From: JBCBSZ01 sp039185015
GTDB lineage: Bacteria; Actinomycetota; Acidimicrobiia; Acidimicrobiales; Poriferisodalaceae
Assembly (NCBI GenBank): GCA_039185015.1
Contig: JBCDAU010000076.1
Coordinates: forward strand, 1 to 7,141
Direction of reading: 5' to 3'
DNA: 7,141 nucleotides
Of the stretch, positions 1 through 6,252 are shown piece after piece; the first letter of the stretch is position 1; every line of letters starts with the position of its first letter. Position numbers and translations under genes: made by a program. Under the pieces are notes generated by a model that saw nothing but the letters and a program-made list of their open reading frames with translations, was not told the DNA's origin and made no database searches.

Positions 1-213
1 CTCGATCGGCGGCTCCGGGGCGTGCTGCCGGCTCGGGTCCGCCGAGCGGGCGCACGTCGACTGATCCGCTCGGCGGGTGGCGCCGAGGAGGCGAAGGATG
101 CCGGCGCCGGATCGCTCCGGGACGAGGTGCTCGAACGGCTGGCCGACGAGGTCGACCGGCTCGAGGCCCGACTCGGACGGTCGATGCCGTGGCCGTCCCC
201 GGTCGCGCAGTGA
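1..213 (+). CDS. C-terminal fragment, probable P-loop sulfotransferase
   Basis: Only the last 70 codons are in the window. Frame 1 is open from the left edge to the TGA at 211-213, so the start lies outside. The visible part has an Arg-rich stretch (RRLRGVLPARVRRAGARRL), then an acidic, helical-looking segment and the ending RDEVLERLADEVDRLEARLG followed by RSMPWP. An end of the form 'Leu-x-x-x-hydrophobic, Asp-x-x-Arg-Leu-Glu, Leu-Gly-Arg, Pro-Trp' is typical of PAPS-dependent sulfotransferases (PF00685/PF13469 type), where this last helix leads into LLGR-x-L-x-W. The cofactor motifs would lie upstream, so the assignment rests on the tail alone and is an inference. The stop overlaps the next gene in a GTGA, indicating co-translation. 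A second sulfotransferase-like gene two positions downstream supports the reading. Confidence 0.5.
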   Translation, partial: LDRRLRGVLPARVRRAGARRLIRSAGGAEEAKDAGAGSLRDEVLERLADEVDRLEARLGRSMPWPSPVAQ

Positions 214-1103
214 CGGACGTGATCGCCGTCCCGGACGCGACCGGTGGGTCCGAGCTCCGACTCGGAGTCGCCCTGCTCACCTACAACGCCGCGCCGCAGC
301 TCGACACCGTGCTCGATGGCATCGATGCGCAGGTGCGGACTCCCGACTCGGTGTTCGTCGTCGACAACGGCAGCACCGACGAGACCGTGGAGATCTGTCG
401 ACGGCGCGGTGTGCCGGTCGTCGAGCAGGAGAACCTCGGCGTGGGTGCCGGGCACACGGTGAGCATCCGTGCGGGGCTGCTCGACCGACGACTCGACGGT
501 CTCCTGCTCATCGAGCACGACTGCATCCCGACCGCGAGCTGCCTGGCCGGCGTGGAGGAGGCGATGCTCCGTCTCCGGGCCGACCGCATCGAGCGGTTCG
601 CGCTGAGCTGTGAGCGGACGCACTCGAAGGAGGACCCGGAGCGGATCGACGAGGCGCAGACCGGCCGACCCGAGGTCCGGATCACCCGCCCGTACCGGCT
701 GACCTTCAACGGCCTCCTCGTCACGTGGCCCCTGATCGAGCGGATCGGCTACCCGAGGACCGATCTCTTCGTCGGGCAGGAGGACTCCGACCTCATGCTG
801 CGGATCGAGCGGGCCGGTGTCCTGCGGGCGCAGGTCACCGGCGCGGTCGTGATCCACGACGGCAAGGGCCGGCGGCGGCGGGGCGAGTCGATCCCGCTGC
901 TGCGGCGCGAGTACTCGGCCCGGAACTCGACCTACCGCGAGGTGACCTCGCTCGGGCGGCCGGGCGGGGCGGCGAGGCGGCTGCTCGGGCATGCCGCCGC
1001 GTCGCTCGCTCCCGGCGCCCGAGGCACGGCGGCGCGCCGCCTCGCCCGTGCCTCCCTCGCCGGGTTCCGGGGGGACCTCGGCGAGATCGGGTCGCGCTCG
1101 TGA
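210..1103 (+). CDS. GT2 family glycosyltransferase
   Basis: Predicted GT-A fold enzyme of 297 residues that transfers a sugar from a nucleotide-sugar donor at the cytoplasmic side of the membrane. Motifs in order: first beta strand LGVALLTYN (19-26), nucleotide-binding VVDNGSTD (50-57), ENLGVGAG (74-81), the metal site position LLIEHDCIP (99-107), and acceptor/catalytic-base motif GQEDSDLMLR (189-198). The metal site reads Glu-His-Asp rather than the usual Asp-x-Asp. No membrane segment is visible and the last 60 residues are Arg/Ala-rich. The start chosen is GTG at 210, which overlaps the previous stop as GTGA. GTG at 189 in the same frame would add seven residues and cannot be excluded. The 3' end overlaps the next start by 4 bp. 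Donor and acceptor are unknown; the layout somewhat resembles rhamnosyl- and galactofuranosyl-transferase-like GT2 enzymes. Confidence 0.9.
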   Translation: MTDVIAVPDATGGSELRLGVALLTYNAAPQLDTVLDGIDAQVRTPDSVFVVDNGSTDETVEICRRRGVPVVEQENLGVGAGHTVSIRAGLLDRRLDGLLLIEHDCIPTASCLAGVEEAMLRLRADRIERFALSCERTHSKEDPERIDEAQTGRPEVRITRPYRLTFNGLLVTWPLIERIGYPRTDLFVGQEDSDLMLRIERAGVLRAQVTGAVVIHDGKGRRRRGESIPLLRREYSARNSTYREVTSLGRPGGAARRLLGHAAASLAPGARGTAARRLARASLAGFRGDLGEIGSRS

Positions 1104-1975
1104 CGGCGCCCGATGTCGTGGTGCTGGGCGCACCGCACCCGGAGCTGGCGGCCGTCGCCCGCCAGCTCGAGCGGTGGGGCCTGCCGGCCGGCCGGTGGTC
1201 GATCGGAGCGGGGGACGGTCGGTGCGGCGAGACGCAGCCGCTCGCCTGGGAGAACGATCGGCTCCTCCATTGGCTCGACGCGTCGTGGGCCTGTCCGCTC
1301 CCGGCACCGCACCCGCTCGCCCTCGAGCCGCTCCTCGACGCCGCCGGCCCGCGGTCGGCACGGGTGCTCCGACGGTGTCACCGCCCTGGCGGGTGGTTCT
1401 GGGCCGATGCTCGCCTCGGTGCGCTGCTGCCCTACTGGGAGGCGGTGATCGGGCGCCGACTCCCCGCCGTGCTCGTCGTCTGTGGCCCGGCCGCCGGTGT
1501 GCGTGCGCTCCGCAGCGAGGGTCTCGACGTGCAGGAGGCGCTCGACCTCTGGCAGGTGACGCTGCGGTCGGCGATCGAGGCGCTCGACGGCAGGGAGGTC
1601 CTCGTCGTTCCCCTCGGCCAGGATGCCGACGAGTCGCCGACGTTGGGAGCCGAGCTCGCCTCGTGGCTCGGTGCGCAGAGCTCGCAGCCGGAGCTCGCGG
1701 ACGCGCCGTCGTCCGTCGAAGAACCGGGCGGACGCGACGACCTGGCGGTCGGCGAGAGCGCTGCGGACCTGGCGGCCCTCGTGGCCGGCTGGTCCGGTCC
1801 GTCGAAGATCCGGGCCGACGAGCTCCCGCCGCTGGATCGTGCGCTCGTCGATCGACTCTCGCTGCGCCGTGATCGAGAACGTCCGGTTTGGGAGCGTGCG
1901 ATGCGGGCGGACGCCCGACCGGCGACGCTGCTTCGCCGCGGCCTGAGCGTGGTGCCCGGCCGGGTCCGGTGGTGA
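1100..1975 (+). CDS. sulfotransferase-fold protein with degenerate PAPS sites
   Basis: A 291-residue protein, probably related to the Sulfotransfer_3 (PF13469-like) family found in actinobacterial glycan clusters. The landmarks fall in the family's order: VVVLGAPHPELAAVARQLE (6-24) where the 5'-phosphosulfate loop should be, WENDRLLHWLD (50-60), GWFWADARLGALLPYW (98-113) matching the usual W-x-W-K-D-P-R...LPFW, VLVVCGP (124-130) where the 3'-phosphate motif should be, and ALDLWQ (147-152) matching the ALWxxY helix. Key residues are missing: the loop lacks the RSGTS signature, the WKDPR lysine and proline are Ala (WADAR), and the Arg-x-Pro...Ser site reads CGPAAGVRAL. The reading frame is intact, so this may be a pseudoenzyme, a scaffold or a much-diverged enzyme. 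The GTG start overlaps the previous stop (GTGA). An upstream extension in this frame only shadows the GT2 gene and was not used. Confidence 0.75.
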   Translation: MTAPDVVVLGAPHPELAAVARQLERWGLPAGRWSIGAGDGRCGETQPLAWENDRLLHWLDASWACPLPAPHPLALEPLLDAAGPRSARVLRRCHRPGGWFWADARLGALLPYWEAVIGRRLPAVLVVCGPAAGVRALRSEGLDVQEALDLWQVTLRSAIEALDGREVLVVPLGQDADESPTLGAELASWLGAQSSQPELADAPSSVEEPGGRDDLAVGESAADLAALVAGWSGPSKIRADELPPLDRALVDRLSLRRDRERPVWERAMRADARPATLLRRGLSVVPGRVRW

Positions 1976-1993
1976 CCTCTGACGGACCGTTCA

Positions 1994-2022
1994 TACACAC
2001 CGAACGTGAGGTAGTGCATACT
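1994..2022 (+). promoter_or_regulatory. possible internal promoter before the PF03567 sulfotransferase
   Basis: The 90-bp gap 1976-2065 is visibly richer in A/T than anything around it, mainly at 1989-2024. Within it TACACA (1994-1999) and CATACT (2017-2022, preceded by TG at 2015-2016) are separated by 17 bp, a spacing usual for a sigma-70 type -35/-10 pair. Each hexamer matches four of six consensus bases. This is a weak match by eye. It would give genes 2066-2851 and 2901-4331 a transcript independent of the upstream trio. Nothing else recognisable was seen in the gap apart from the ribosome binding site near its end. Confidence 0.3.
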
Positions 2023-2051
2023 GTGCGCGAGCCGGGCGGCCGTCGGACATC

Positions 2052-2057
2052 GGGGAG
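2052..2057 (+). promoter_or_regulatory. ribosome binding site, GGGGAG
   Basis: GGGGAG lies 8 nt before the GTG at 2066 and 14 nt before the in-frame ATG at 2072. The spacing favours the GTG as the start of the sulfotransferase gene. Confidence 0.55.
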
Positions 2058-2065
2058 CACCTGCC

Positions 2066-2851
2066 GTGGGCATGCACACCGGACGATCCCGCGACCTCGT
2101 CGTGGGATCGAGCTCGGCGCCGGACCGCCCCGCGGTCGCGCCGATCGGACACCCGCCGGTCCCGGCCCGGCCCCGTCGGGTCCCATCGCTGCGTTCGATC
2201 GACTACCTCGCCCGCGACGTCCTGGCCTGGGCCCGGCGTCGGGACCAGGGCCCGCGGCGCCGTCTGCTCCCGCTGGTGACCGAGGGCTACCTCCTCATCC
2301 ACGTGCCCAAGACCGGGGGCACGTCGGTCGCCGCCGCCTTCCACGGCGAGGACGCCTTCGTCGGACACACGACCGCCCGCGTCGCCCGCCGGGCCCTCGG
2401 CCCGATGGCGTACTCGCGGTTGTACTCGTTCGGCTTCGTGCGCGACCCGCTCGATCGCTTCTGGTCGAGCTACCGGTACCTGCGGGCCGGTGGCTCCGGG
2501 AACGGATACGACCGCGCTCAGCAGGAGATCCTCGCTCCGTACTCGACCCTCGAGCAGCTCGTCGCGGACGAATCGATGCTCTCTGACCTGCTGCGACAGA
2601 GCATGCACTTCCGACCGCAGCATCGCTTCCTGTGCGACCCGGCCGGACGGGTGCTCGTGAAGGAGGTCGGCCGCTTCGAGCGGCTCGCCGACGACGTCCG
2701 ACGGATCTCCGAACGCGCCGGCGTGAACGCCGAGCTGCCCTACTTGAACGCGTCTGCACCCGACGGCGGGGAGCTCCCACTCGGTCGGGTCGCGACGCAG
2801 CGCCTCCGCGACCGCTACGTCGACGATCGCACGCTGTTCGGGTATCCCTGA
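2066..2851 (+). CDS. sulfotransferase, Sulfotransfer_2 (PF03567) type
   Basis: A 261-residue PAPS-dependent carbohydrate sulfotransferase by motif. The 5'-phosphosulfate loop is HVPKTGGTSV (79-88) with Lys82. The 3'-phosphate site is FGFVRDPLDRFWSSYRYL (122-139) with Arg126 and Ser134. The end RYVDDRTLFGYP is the common tail of this family, where Tyr/Asp/Leu-Phe-Gly-Tyr close the domain. Known members put sulfate on sugar hydroxyls; animal relatives are Golgi heparan, chondroitin and dermatan sulfotransferases. This protein has no membrane anchor or signal peptide and should be cytosolic. Residues 1-70 form a Pro/Arg-rich, probably disordered leader before the first strand. His101 is a possible catalytic base, but that is a guess. 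It is separated from neighbours by 90 bp upstream and 49 bp downstream. Unlike the gene at 1100-1975 it keeps both cofactor sites, so it is the best candidate for an active sulfotransferase here. Confidence 0.88.
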   Translation: MGMHTGRSRDLVVGSSSAPDRPAVAPIGHPPVPARPRRVPSLRSIDYLARDVLAWARRRDQGPRRRLLPLVTEGYLLIHVPKTGGTSVAAAFHGEDAFVGHTTARVARRALGPMAYSRLYSFGFVRDPLDRFWSSYRYLRAGGSGNGYDRAQQEILAPYSTLEQLVADESMLSDLLRQSMHFRPQHRFLCDPAGRVLVKEVGRFERLADDVRRISERAGVNAELPYLNASAPDGGELPLGRVATQRLRDRYVDDRTLFGYP

Positions 2852-2886
2852 GAAGCGTTCGGAGCGTGGGCTCGGTCGGCGAGGGC

Positions 2887-2893
2887 AGGGGGG
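2887..2893 (+). promoter_or_regulatory. ribosome binding site, AGGGGGG
   Basis: A purine-rich AGGGGGG lies 7 nt before the ATG at 2901. It sits inside a short direct repeat (GGGCAGGG twice, 2883-2898), so more than one registration of the anti-Shine-Dalgarno is possible. It supports independent initiation of the two-domain glycosyltransferase gene. Confidence 0.6.
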
Positions 2894-2900
2894 CAGGGAC

Positions 2901-4331
2901 ATGATCGAGATCAGCGTGGTCGTGCCGTGCCACGACCCTGACCCGGACCAGCTCGACGAGCAGTTCGCCGCGCTCGCAGGGCAGCGCACCGAGCGCACCT
3001 TCGAGGTGGTCGTCGTCGACAACGGCTCGACACCACCGCTGGCGGGGAGGATGCCGGCTCGGATCGGTCCCGCCCGCGTCCGGGTCGTGGACATGTCGGT
3101 CGCCCGTGGCGTCAACATCGCCCGTGCCGCCGGGGTCCGTGCGGCGGCGGCCGATCGGATCCTGCTCTGCGACGCCGACGACATCGTGGAGCCGACGTGG
3201 TTGGAGGCAGCCGCCCGCCACCTCGACGACGACGTCCTCGTCGCTGGACCGCGGACGATGTTCTTCGACACGCCCGGTGACGTCGACGGCATGACCCAGG
3301 ATCGGTTGCAGACCAAGTTCGGTCGGTCGTGGTCGAGCGGCTCCAACATGGGCTTCACCCGTCGCGCCATCGAGACCGCCGGTGGGTTCGACGAGTCCTG
3401 GCCGGCCGAGGTTGCGGCCGACGACGTCGACCTCTGGCTCCGAGCGGCCGACGCCGGGGTGGAGGTTCGCTTCGACCAGGAGATGGCCAACAACTACCGG
3501 CTCCGCAGCGGGCTCCGGACCGTCCTCCGACAGCGTCGCCGCTACGGGCGTGGCGCCATCCGGCTCGCCGACCGGCACCAGCCCGAGCACGATCGCGCCG
3601 CGCTCCGCCGCTCGCTCCGGCGTGGGGTCGTCCGGCTCGCGAAGTTCGCCCCACGCGCGATCACCGACCCGATGGACCGGTGGCACCTCGCCCGCCGGGC
3701 GGGCATGTTGCTCGGGCAGGCGGAGGGGCTCCTCCGTCCCGTGCACTCCGCCCCGGCCCGGGGGATGGCGCACGACCTCGTGGCGCCGTCCGTCGGCGTG
3801 GTCCTGAGCCCCGACCACGACGACGTCGACGCCGCGGTGCGCGAGCTCACTCGGCGATTCGGCCCCGACCTCACCATCGCGATGCCGGCCGGCGCCGTGA
3901 CCACCACGCCGCACGCCCACGCGATCCTCACGGTGGCGGACGACGGCTCGCCGGCCGAGGTGCGTGATCGGGCGCTCGGCGCGCTCACCACCGACCTCGT
4001 GCTCTTCGCCGAGACGCCCGGTTCGCTCACGCCGACGTGGATCGAGCGTCAGGTCGACATCCTGCGCGTCTTCGACGTGTCGGTCGGTGCCGGCGACATG
4101 ACCTGGATCCCGTCCCGGCGCCGCGGCCCGCGACCCGAGCTGGCGTGGGGCTCGATCGGGGTGCGGCGGCGCGAGCTGCTTGAGGTCGGCGGGTTCACCG
4201 GCGGTGACGAGGATCTCGGCGATCGGCTGCTGCGCTCCGGTCTGCGCATCGCGCACGACCGCGGCCCGGCCGCCACGACGCCGCGACCCTCGCCTCGGTC
4301 GCCGACCGATCAGGCTGCGGCGGAGTCGTAG
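2901..4331 (+). CDS. two-domain GT2 glycosyltransferase, C-terminal half degenerate
   Basis: A 476-residue protein, longer than a single-domain GT2. Residues 1-230 form a normal GT-A domain: ISVVVPCHD (4-12), VVVVDNGST (36-44), metal-binding LLCDADDIVEPTW (88-100), SNMGFTRRAIETAGGFDESW (148-167), catalytic-base region ADDVDLWLR (173-181) and YGRG (215-218). Residues 295-460 look like a second GT2 fold. VGVVLSPDHDD opens it, TDLVLFAETPGSLTPTWIE (about 364-382) aligns with the first half's CDADDIVEPTWLE, and IGVRRRELLEVGGF ... DEDLGDRLLRSG aligns with the GGFDE ... DDVDLWLR region. In this half the DxD is replaced by ETPG (371-374), so catalysis there is unlikely. A role in acceptor binding or dimerisation is inference. 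The ATG directly precedes beta-1 and has a good ribosome binding site. The last 22 bp overlap the convergent gene. No membrane segment was seen. Confidence 0.9.
   Translation: MIEISVVVPCHDPDPDQLDEQFAALAGQRTERTFEVVVVDNGSTPPLAGRMPARIGPARVRVVDMSVARGVNIARAAGVRAAAADRILLCDADDIVEPTWLEAAARHLDDDVLVAGPRTMFFDTPGDVDGMTQDRLQTKFGRSWSSGSNMGFTRRAIETAGGFDESWPAEVAADDVDLWLRAADAGVEVRFDQEMANNYRLRSGLRTVLRQRRRYGRGAIRLADRHQPEHDRAALRRSLRRGVVRLAKFAPRAITDPMDRWHLARRAGMLLGQAEGLLRPVHSAPARGMAHDLVAPSVGVVLSPDHDDVDAAVRELTRRFGPDLTIAMPAGAVTTTPHAHAILTVADDGSPAEVRDRALGALTTDLVLFAETPGSLTPTWIERQVDILRVFDVSVGAGDMTWIPSRRRGPRPELAWGSIGVRRRELLEVGGFTGGDEDLGDRLLRSGLRIAHDRGPAATTPRPSPRSPTDQAAAES
4295..4309 (-). terminator. hairpin at convergent junction, possible terminator
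   Basis: TCGGTC-GCC-GACCGA is a perfect 6-bp stem with a 3-nt loop. On the minus strand it begins immediately after the TGA (4312-4310) of the GT4 gene. On the plus strand it falls inside the last codons of the two-domain GT2 gene. No T-run follows on the minus strand, so it is not a classical Rho-independent terminator. Short GC stems are frequent by chance in DNA of this composition. Its position directly at the tail-to-tail junction is the reason to list it. Confidence 0.25.
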
Positions 4332-5413
4332 ATCGACGCCAGCCGGTCGCCGACGGCCTCGATGGAGGCCCGGCGCACGATCACGTCGCGTGCGACGGGG
4401 TTCTCGCCGCCCGGCAGGTGTGACTCGATCGCGTCGGCGAGACGGTCCGCGGTCAGCTCGCCGTCGAGCAGCGTCCCGCACTCGGGCTGAGGCACCATCT
4501 CGACCAGGCTCGGGATGGCCGGTCCGACGATGGTGAGTCCGCTCGACATCGCCTCGATCACGGCGACGGGGTGGTTCTCGACCTTCGAGCAGGTCACGAA
4601 CAGGCCGGCCTCAGCGAGGCGCTCGGCGACCTGCGACGGGTCGAGCCGGCCGGTGAAGGTGACGACGTCGTCGAGGGCGAGCCGTTCGACCTGGCGCCGC
4701 AGGCCCTCCATCGACGCACCGTCGCCGACGATCTCCAGCTCGACAGGGAGGCCCCGCGAGCGCAGGGTGGCGACGGCGTCGACCAGCAGCTCGATCCGCT
4801 TGACCGGTGCGAGCCGGCTGACGGTGATCAGACGGTGTGGGTGGCGGGCTCCGCCGGCCACGAAGCTCGACGTGTCGACCGGGTTCGGGCACACCTCGAG
4901 CGGCCGCGTGATCCCGGCGCGCTGCATGGCGTCGCGCAGCGAGGCCGAGACGGGGAGGACCGCGGCGGCGTCGCGGTAGGTCCGCTGCATCCGGCGGAGC
5001 CGGTCCGCTGTCACCGGTGCCTGGTCGGGGTTCTCGCCCGTGAACCAGGTCGAGTGCTCGGTGATCACGAAGGGCAGGCCTCGGCGCCGTGCCGCGATGG
5101 CCATGCCTCGTCGCCCTGCGACGAAGTGGCCGTGGAGCAGCCGGACGTCGACGCCGTCGGCGGCGAGCCGATCGAGCAGGCGGAGGATCGCGCGCGCCTC
5201 GATCTCGGCCTGGGCCCGCCACAGGAGTCGCCCGGGCCGCAGACGGGGCGTCGTGATCTCGTGGACGCCGTCGGCGGATGTCGCGACGCCCGGCCTGGAG
5301 CCGCGGAGGAAGCGCACGACCTCGACGTCGGCGTGGAGGCGGGCCGCGCGCACCCAGGCCGGTCCGACCGGGTGGCCGGGGAGGTGCATCAGCACGGTCG
5401 GACGATCGCTCAA
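4310..5413 (-). CDS. GT4 family glycosyltransferase
   Basis: A 367-residue GT-B fold retaining glycosyltransferase. The N-terminal acceptor half begins PTVLMHLPGHPVGPAW (5-20) and includes LLHGHFVAGRRG and FVITEHSTWF, close to TuaC/colanic-acid-type GT4 enzymes. A linker segment AAAVLPVSASLRDAM leads to the donor half. There SRLAPVKR (199-206) supplies Arg200 and Lys205 for the donor diphosphate, EIVGDG starts a Rossmann strand, and ENHPVAVIEAMSSG carries the Glu-x7-Glu motif (Glu279 and Glu287). All core GT4 motifs are present, so it should be active. The start chosen is TTG at 5413, which overlaps the previous stop as TTGA. Later candidates (GTG and ATG at residues 7 and 9) would cut into the first beta strand. 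It is last in the minus-strand convoy and overlaps the convergent GT2 gene by 22 bp. The sugar transferred is not evident. Confidence 0.9.
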   Translation of the reverse strand: MSDRPTVLMHLPGHPVGPAWVRAARLHADVEVVRFLRGSRPGVATSADGVHEITTPRLRPGRLLWRAQAEIEARAILRLLDRLAADGVDVRLLHGHFVAGRRGMAIAARRRGLPFVITEHSTWFTGENPDQAPVTADRLRRMQRTYRDAAAVLPVSASLRDAMQRAGITRPLEVCPNPVDTSSFVAGGARHPHRLITVSRLAPVKRIELLVDAVATLRSRGLPVELEIVGDGASMEGLRRQVERLALDDVVTFTGRLDPSQVAERLAEAGLFVTCSKVENHPVAVIEAMSSGLTIVGPAIPSLVEMVPQPECGTLLDGELTADRLADAIESHLPGGENPVARDVIVRRASIEAVGDRLASIYDSAAA

Positions 5414-6252
5414 CGGATGTCCGCCTCGTTCCAGGGGCCGATCCGGGCCCCCCACGCGGCACCCAGGCGTCGAGCCCACGCCTCCCGGTGTGGCCGGGAC
5501 ACCGCGAGCACGGGCAGCCGGGGCGTGGCGCGGGCGACGGTGTCCCACCAGTCCTTGGTCGTGTGCATCTCGGCGTGGACCTCGTCGATCAGCGCGTGCC
5601 CGCGGCCGTACTGCACGGCCCGTCGGAAGCGGGAGCGAGCGCCGTCGCGGGTGGTGCGCAGCACCCGAGCGTCGGCGGTGAAGGTCCAGCGGCAGCCCGC
5701 CTTCTCGGCCCGGATGCCGAGATCGACGTCTTGCCCCGTGAGGAAGCGCTCGTCGAACCCACCCAACTGCTCGAAGGTCGCCCGGCGGATCGCGAAGTTG
5801 TTGCCGGGCACGAGCGCGAACGGGCCCCACCGGGTGACCGCGGTCGGCCAGGTCACGTCGCCGCCGGAGATCCCCTGGCCAGGAGGCACGTCGACCGTGG
5901 CCCCGATCGAGACCTCGTGGTCGACGAGGGCACGTCGGTGCGCAGCGAGCCACCCGGGAGCGACGCGGTCGTCGGCGTCGCAGAACGCCACTTCGGCGGC
6001 GTCGGTCGCCGCGACGGCCGCGTTGCGGGCGTGGCCCGCACCACGCCGACCGTCCGCGGGGACGACCCGCAGCCGGAGGCCGAGCTCGTCGGCGAGCTCG
6101 CGGACCCGGTCTGCCGTGCCGTCGGTCGAGCGGTTGTCGCCCACGAGCACCTCGGCGGCGTCGATGCCGTCCTGCCCGGCCAGCGAACGGAGCTGGCCGG
6201 CGATCGTGGCGGCACCGTTGTGGACGGGGATCACCACCACGACCGGGCTCAC
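5410..6252 (-). CDS. GT2 family glycosyltransferase
   Basis: A 280-residue single-domain GT-A glycosyltransferase. Motifs in order: VVVVIPVHNG (4-13), VGDNRSTDGT (37-46), GAGHARNAA (71-79), metal site FCDADDRVAPGWL (90-102), GNNFAIRRATFEQLGGFDER (150-169) and GQDVDLGIR (173-181) with Asp175 as probable catalytic base. The last motif has Gln where GT2 enzymes usually have Glu (GEDxD). YGRG at 215-218 is at the same residue numbers as in the first half of the plus-strand protein at 2901-4331, suggesting the two are paralogues. The C-terminal 60 residues are Arg/Trp-rich without a membrane span. The GTG start overlaps the ABC exporter stop (GTGA), and the 3' end overlaps the GT4 start (TTGA). 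The enzyme therefore likely acts in the same pathway as both neighbours. Donor and acceptor are unknown. Confidence 0.92.
   Translation of the reverse strand: MSPVVVVIPVHNGAATIAGQLRSLAGQDGIDAAEVLVGDNRSTDGTADRVRELADELGLRLRVVPADGRRGAGHARNAAVAATDAAEVAFCDADDRVAPGWLAAHRRALVDHEVSIGATVDVPPGQGISGGDVTWPTAVTRWGPFALVPGNNFAIRRATFEQLGGFDERFLTGQDVDLGIRAEKAGCRWTFTADARVLRTTRDGARSRFRRAVQYGRGHALIDEVHAEMHTTKDWWDTVARATPRLPVLAVSRPHREAWARRLGAAWGARIGPWNEADIR
5424..5427 (-). promoter_or_regulatory. possible ribosome binding site supporting the TTG start
   Basis: GAGG (minus strand, 5427 to 5424) lies 10 nt before the TTG at 5413, inside the end of the upstream GT2 gene. The match is short, but with the TTGA overlap it favours TTG as the GT4 start. 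Confidence 0.35.

Noticed and set aside
725..1099. In-frame upstream extension of the sulfotransferase-like gene at 1100
   Set aside because: The extension overlaps the GT2 coding sequence, reads as Arg/Ala/Gly-rich sequence, and bypasses a clean GTGA start at 1100.
1972..2586. GTG at 1972 overlapping the stop of the previous gene, opening a frame into the next gene
   Set aside because: It mimics the other GTGA junctions, but its product is Pro/Arg/Gly-rich and runs out of frame over the PKTGGTS sulfotransferase. The 2066 start has its own ribosome binding site.
4296..4354. Repeated CGGTCGCCGAC at 4296-4306 and 4344-4354
   Set aside because: An 11-bp GC-rich match across two coding ends is expected by chance at this composition. 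No further copies or regular spacing were noticed.
1991..4481. Long minus-strand open frames opposite the plus-strand sulfotransferase and GT2 genes (about 500 and 728 codons)
   Set aside because: They are Arg/Pro/Gly-rich with no recognisable motif and lie antisense to genes with clear family motifs. Stop codons are rare in off-frames at this GC content.
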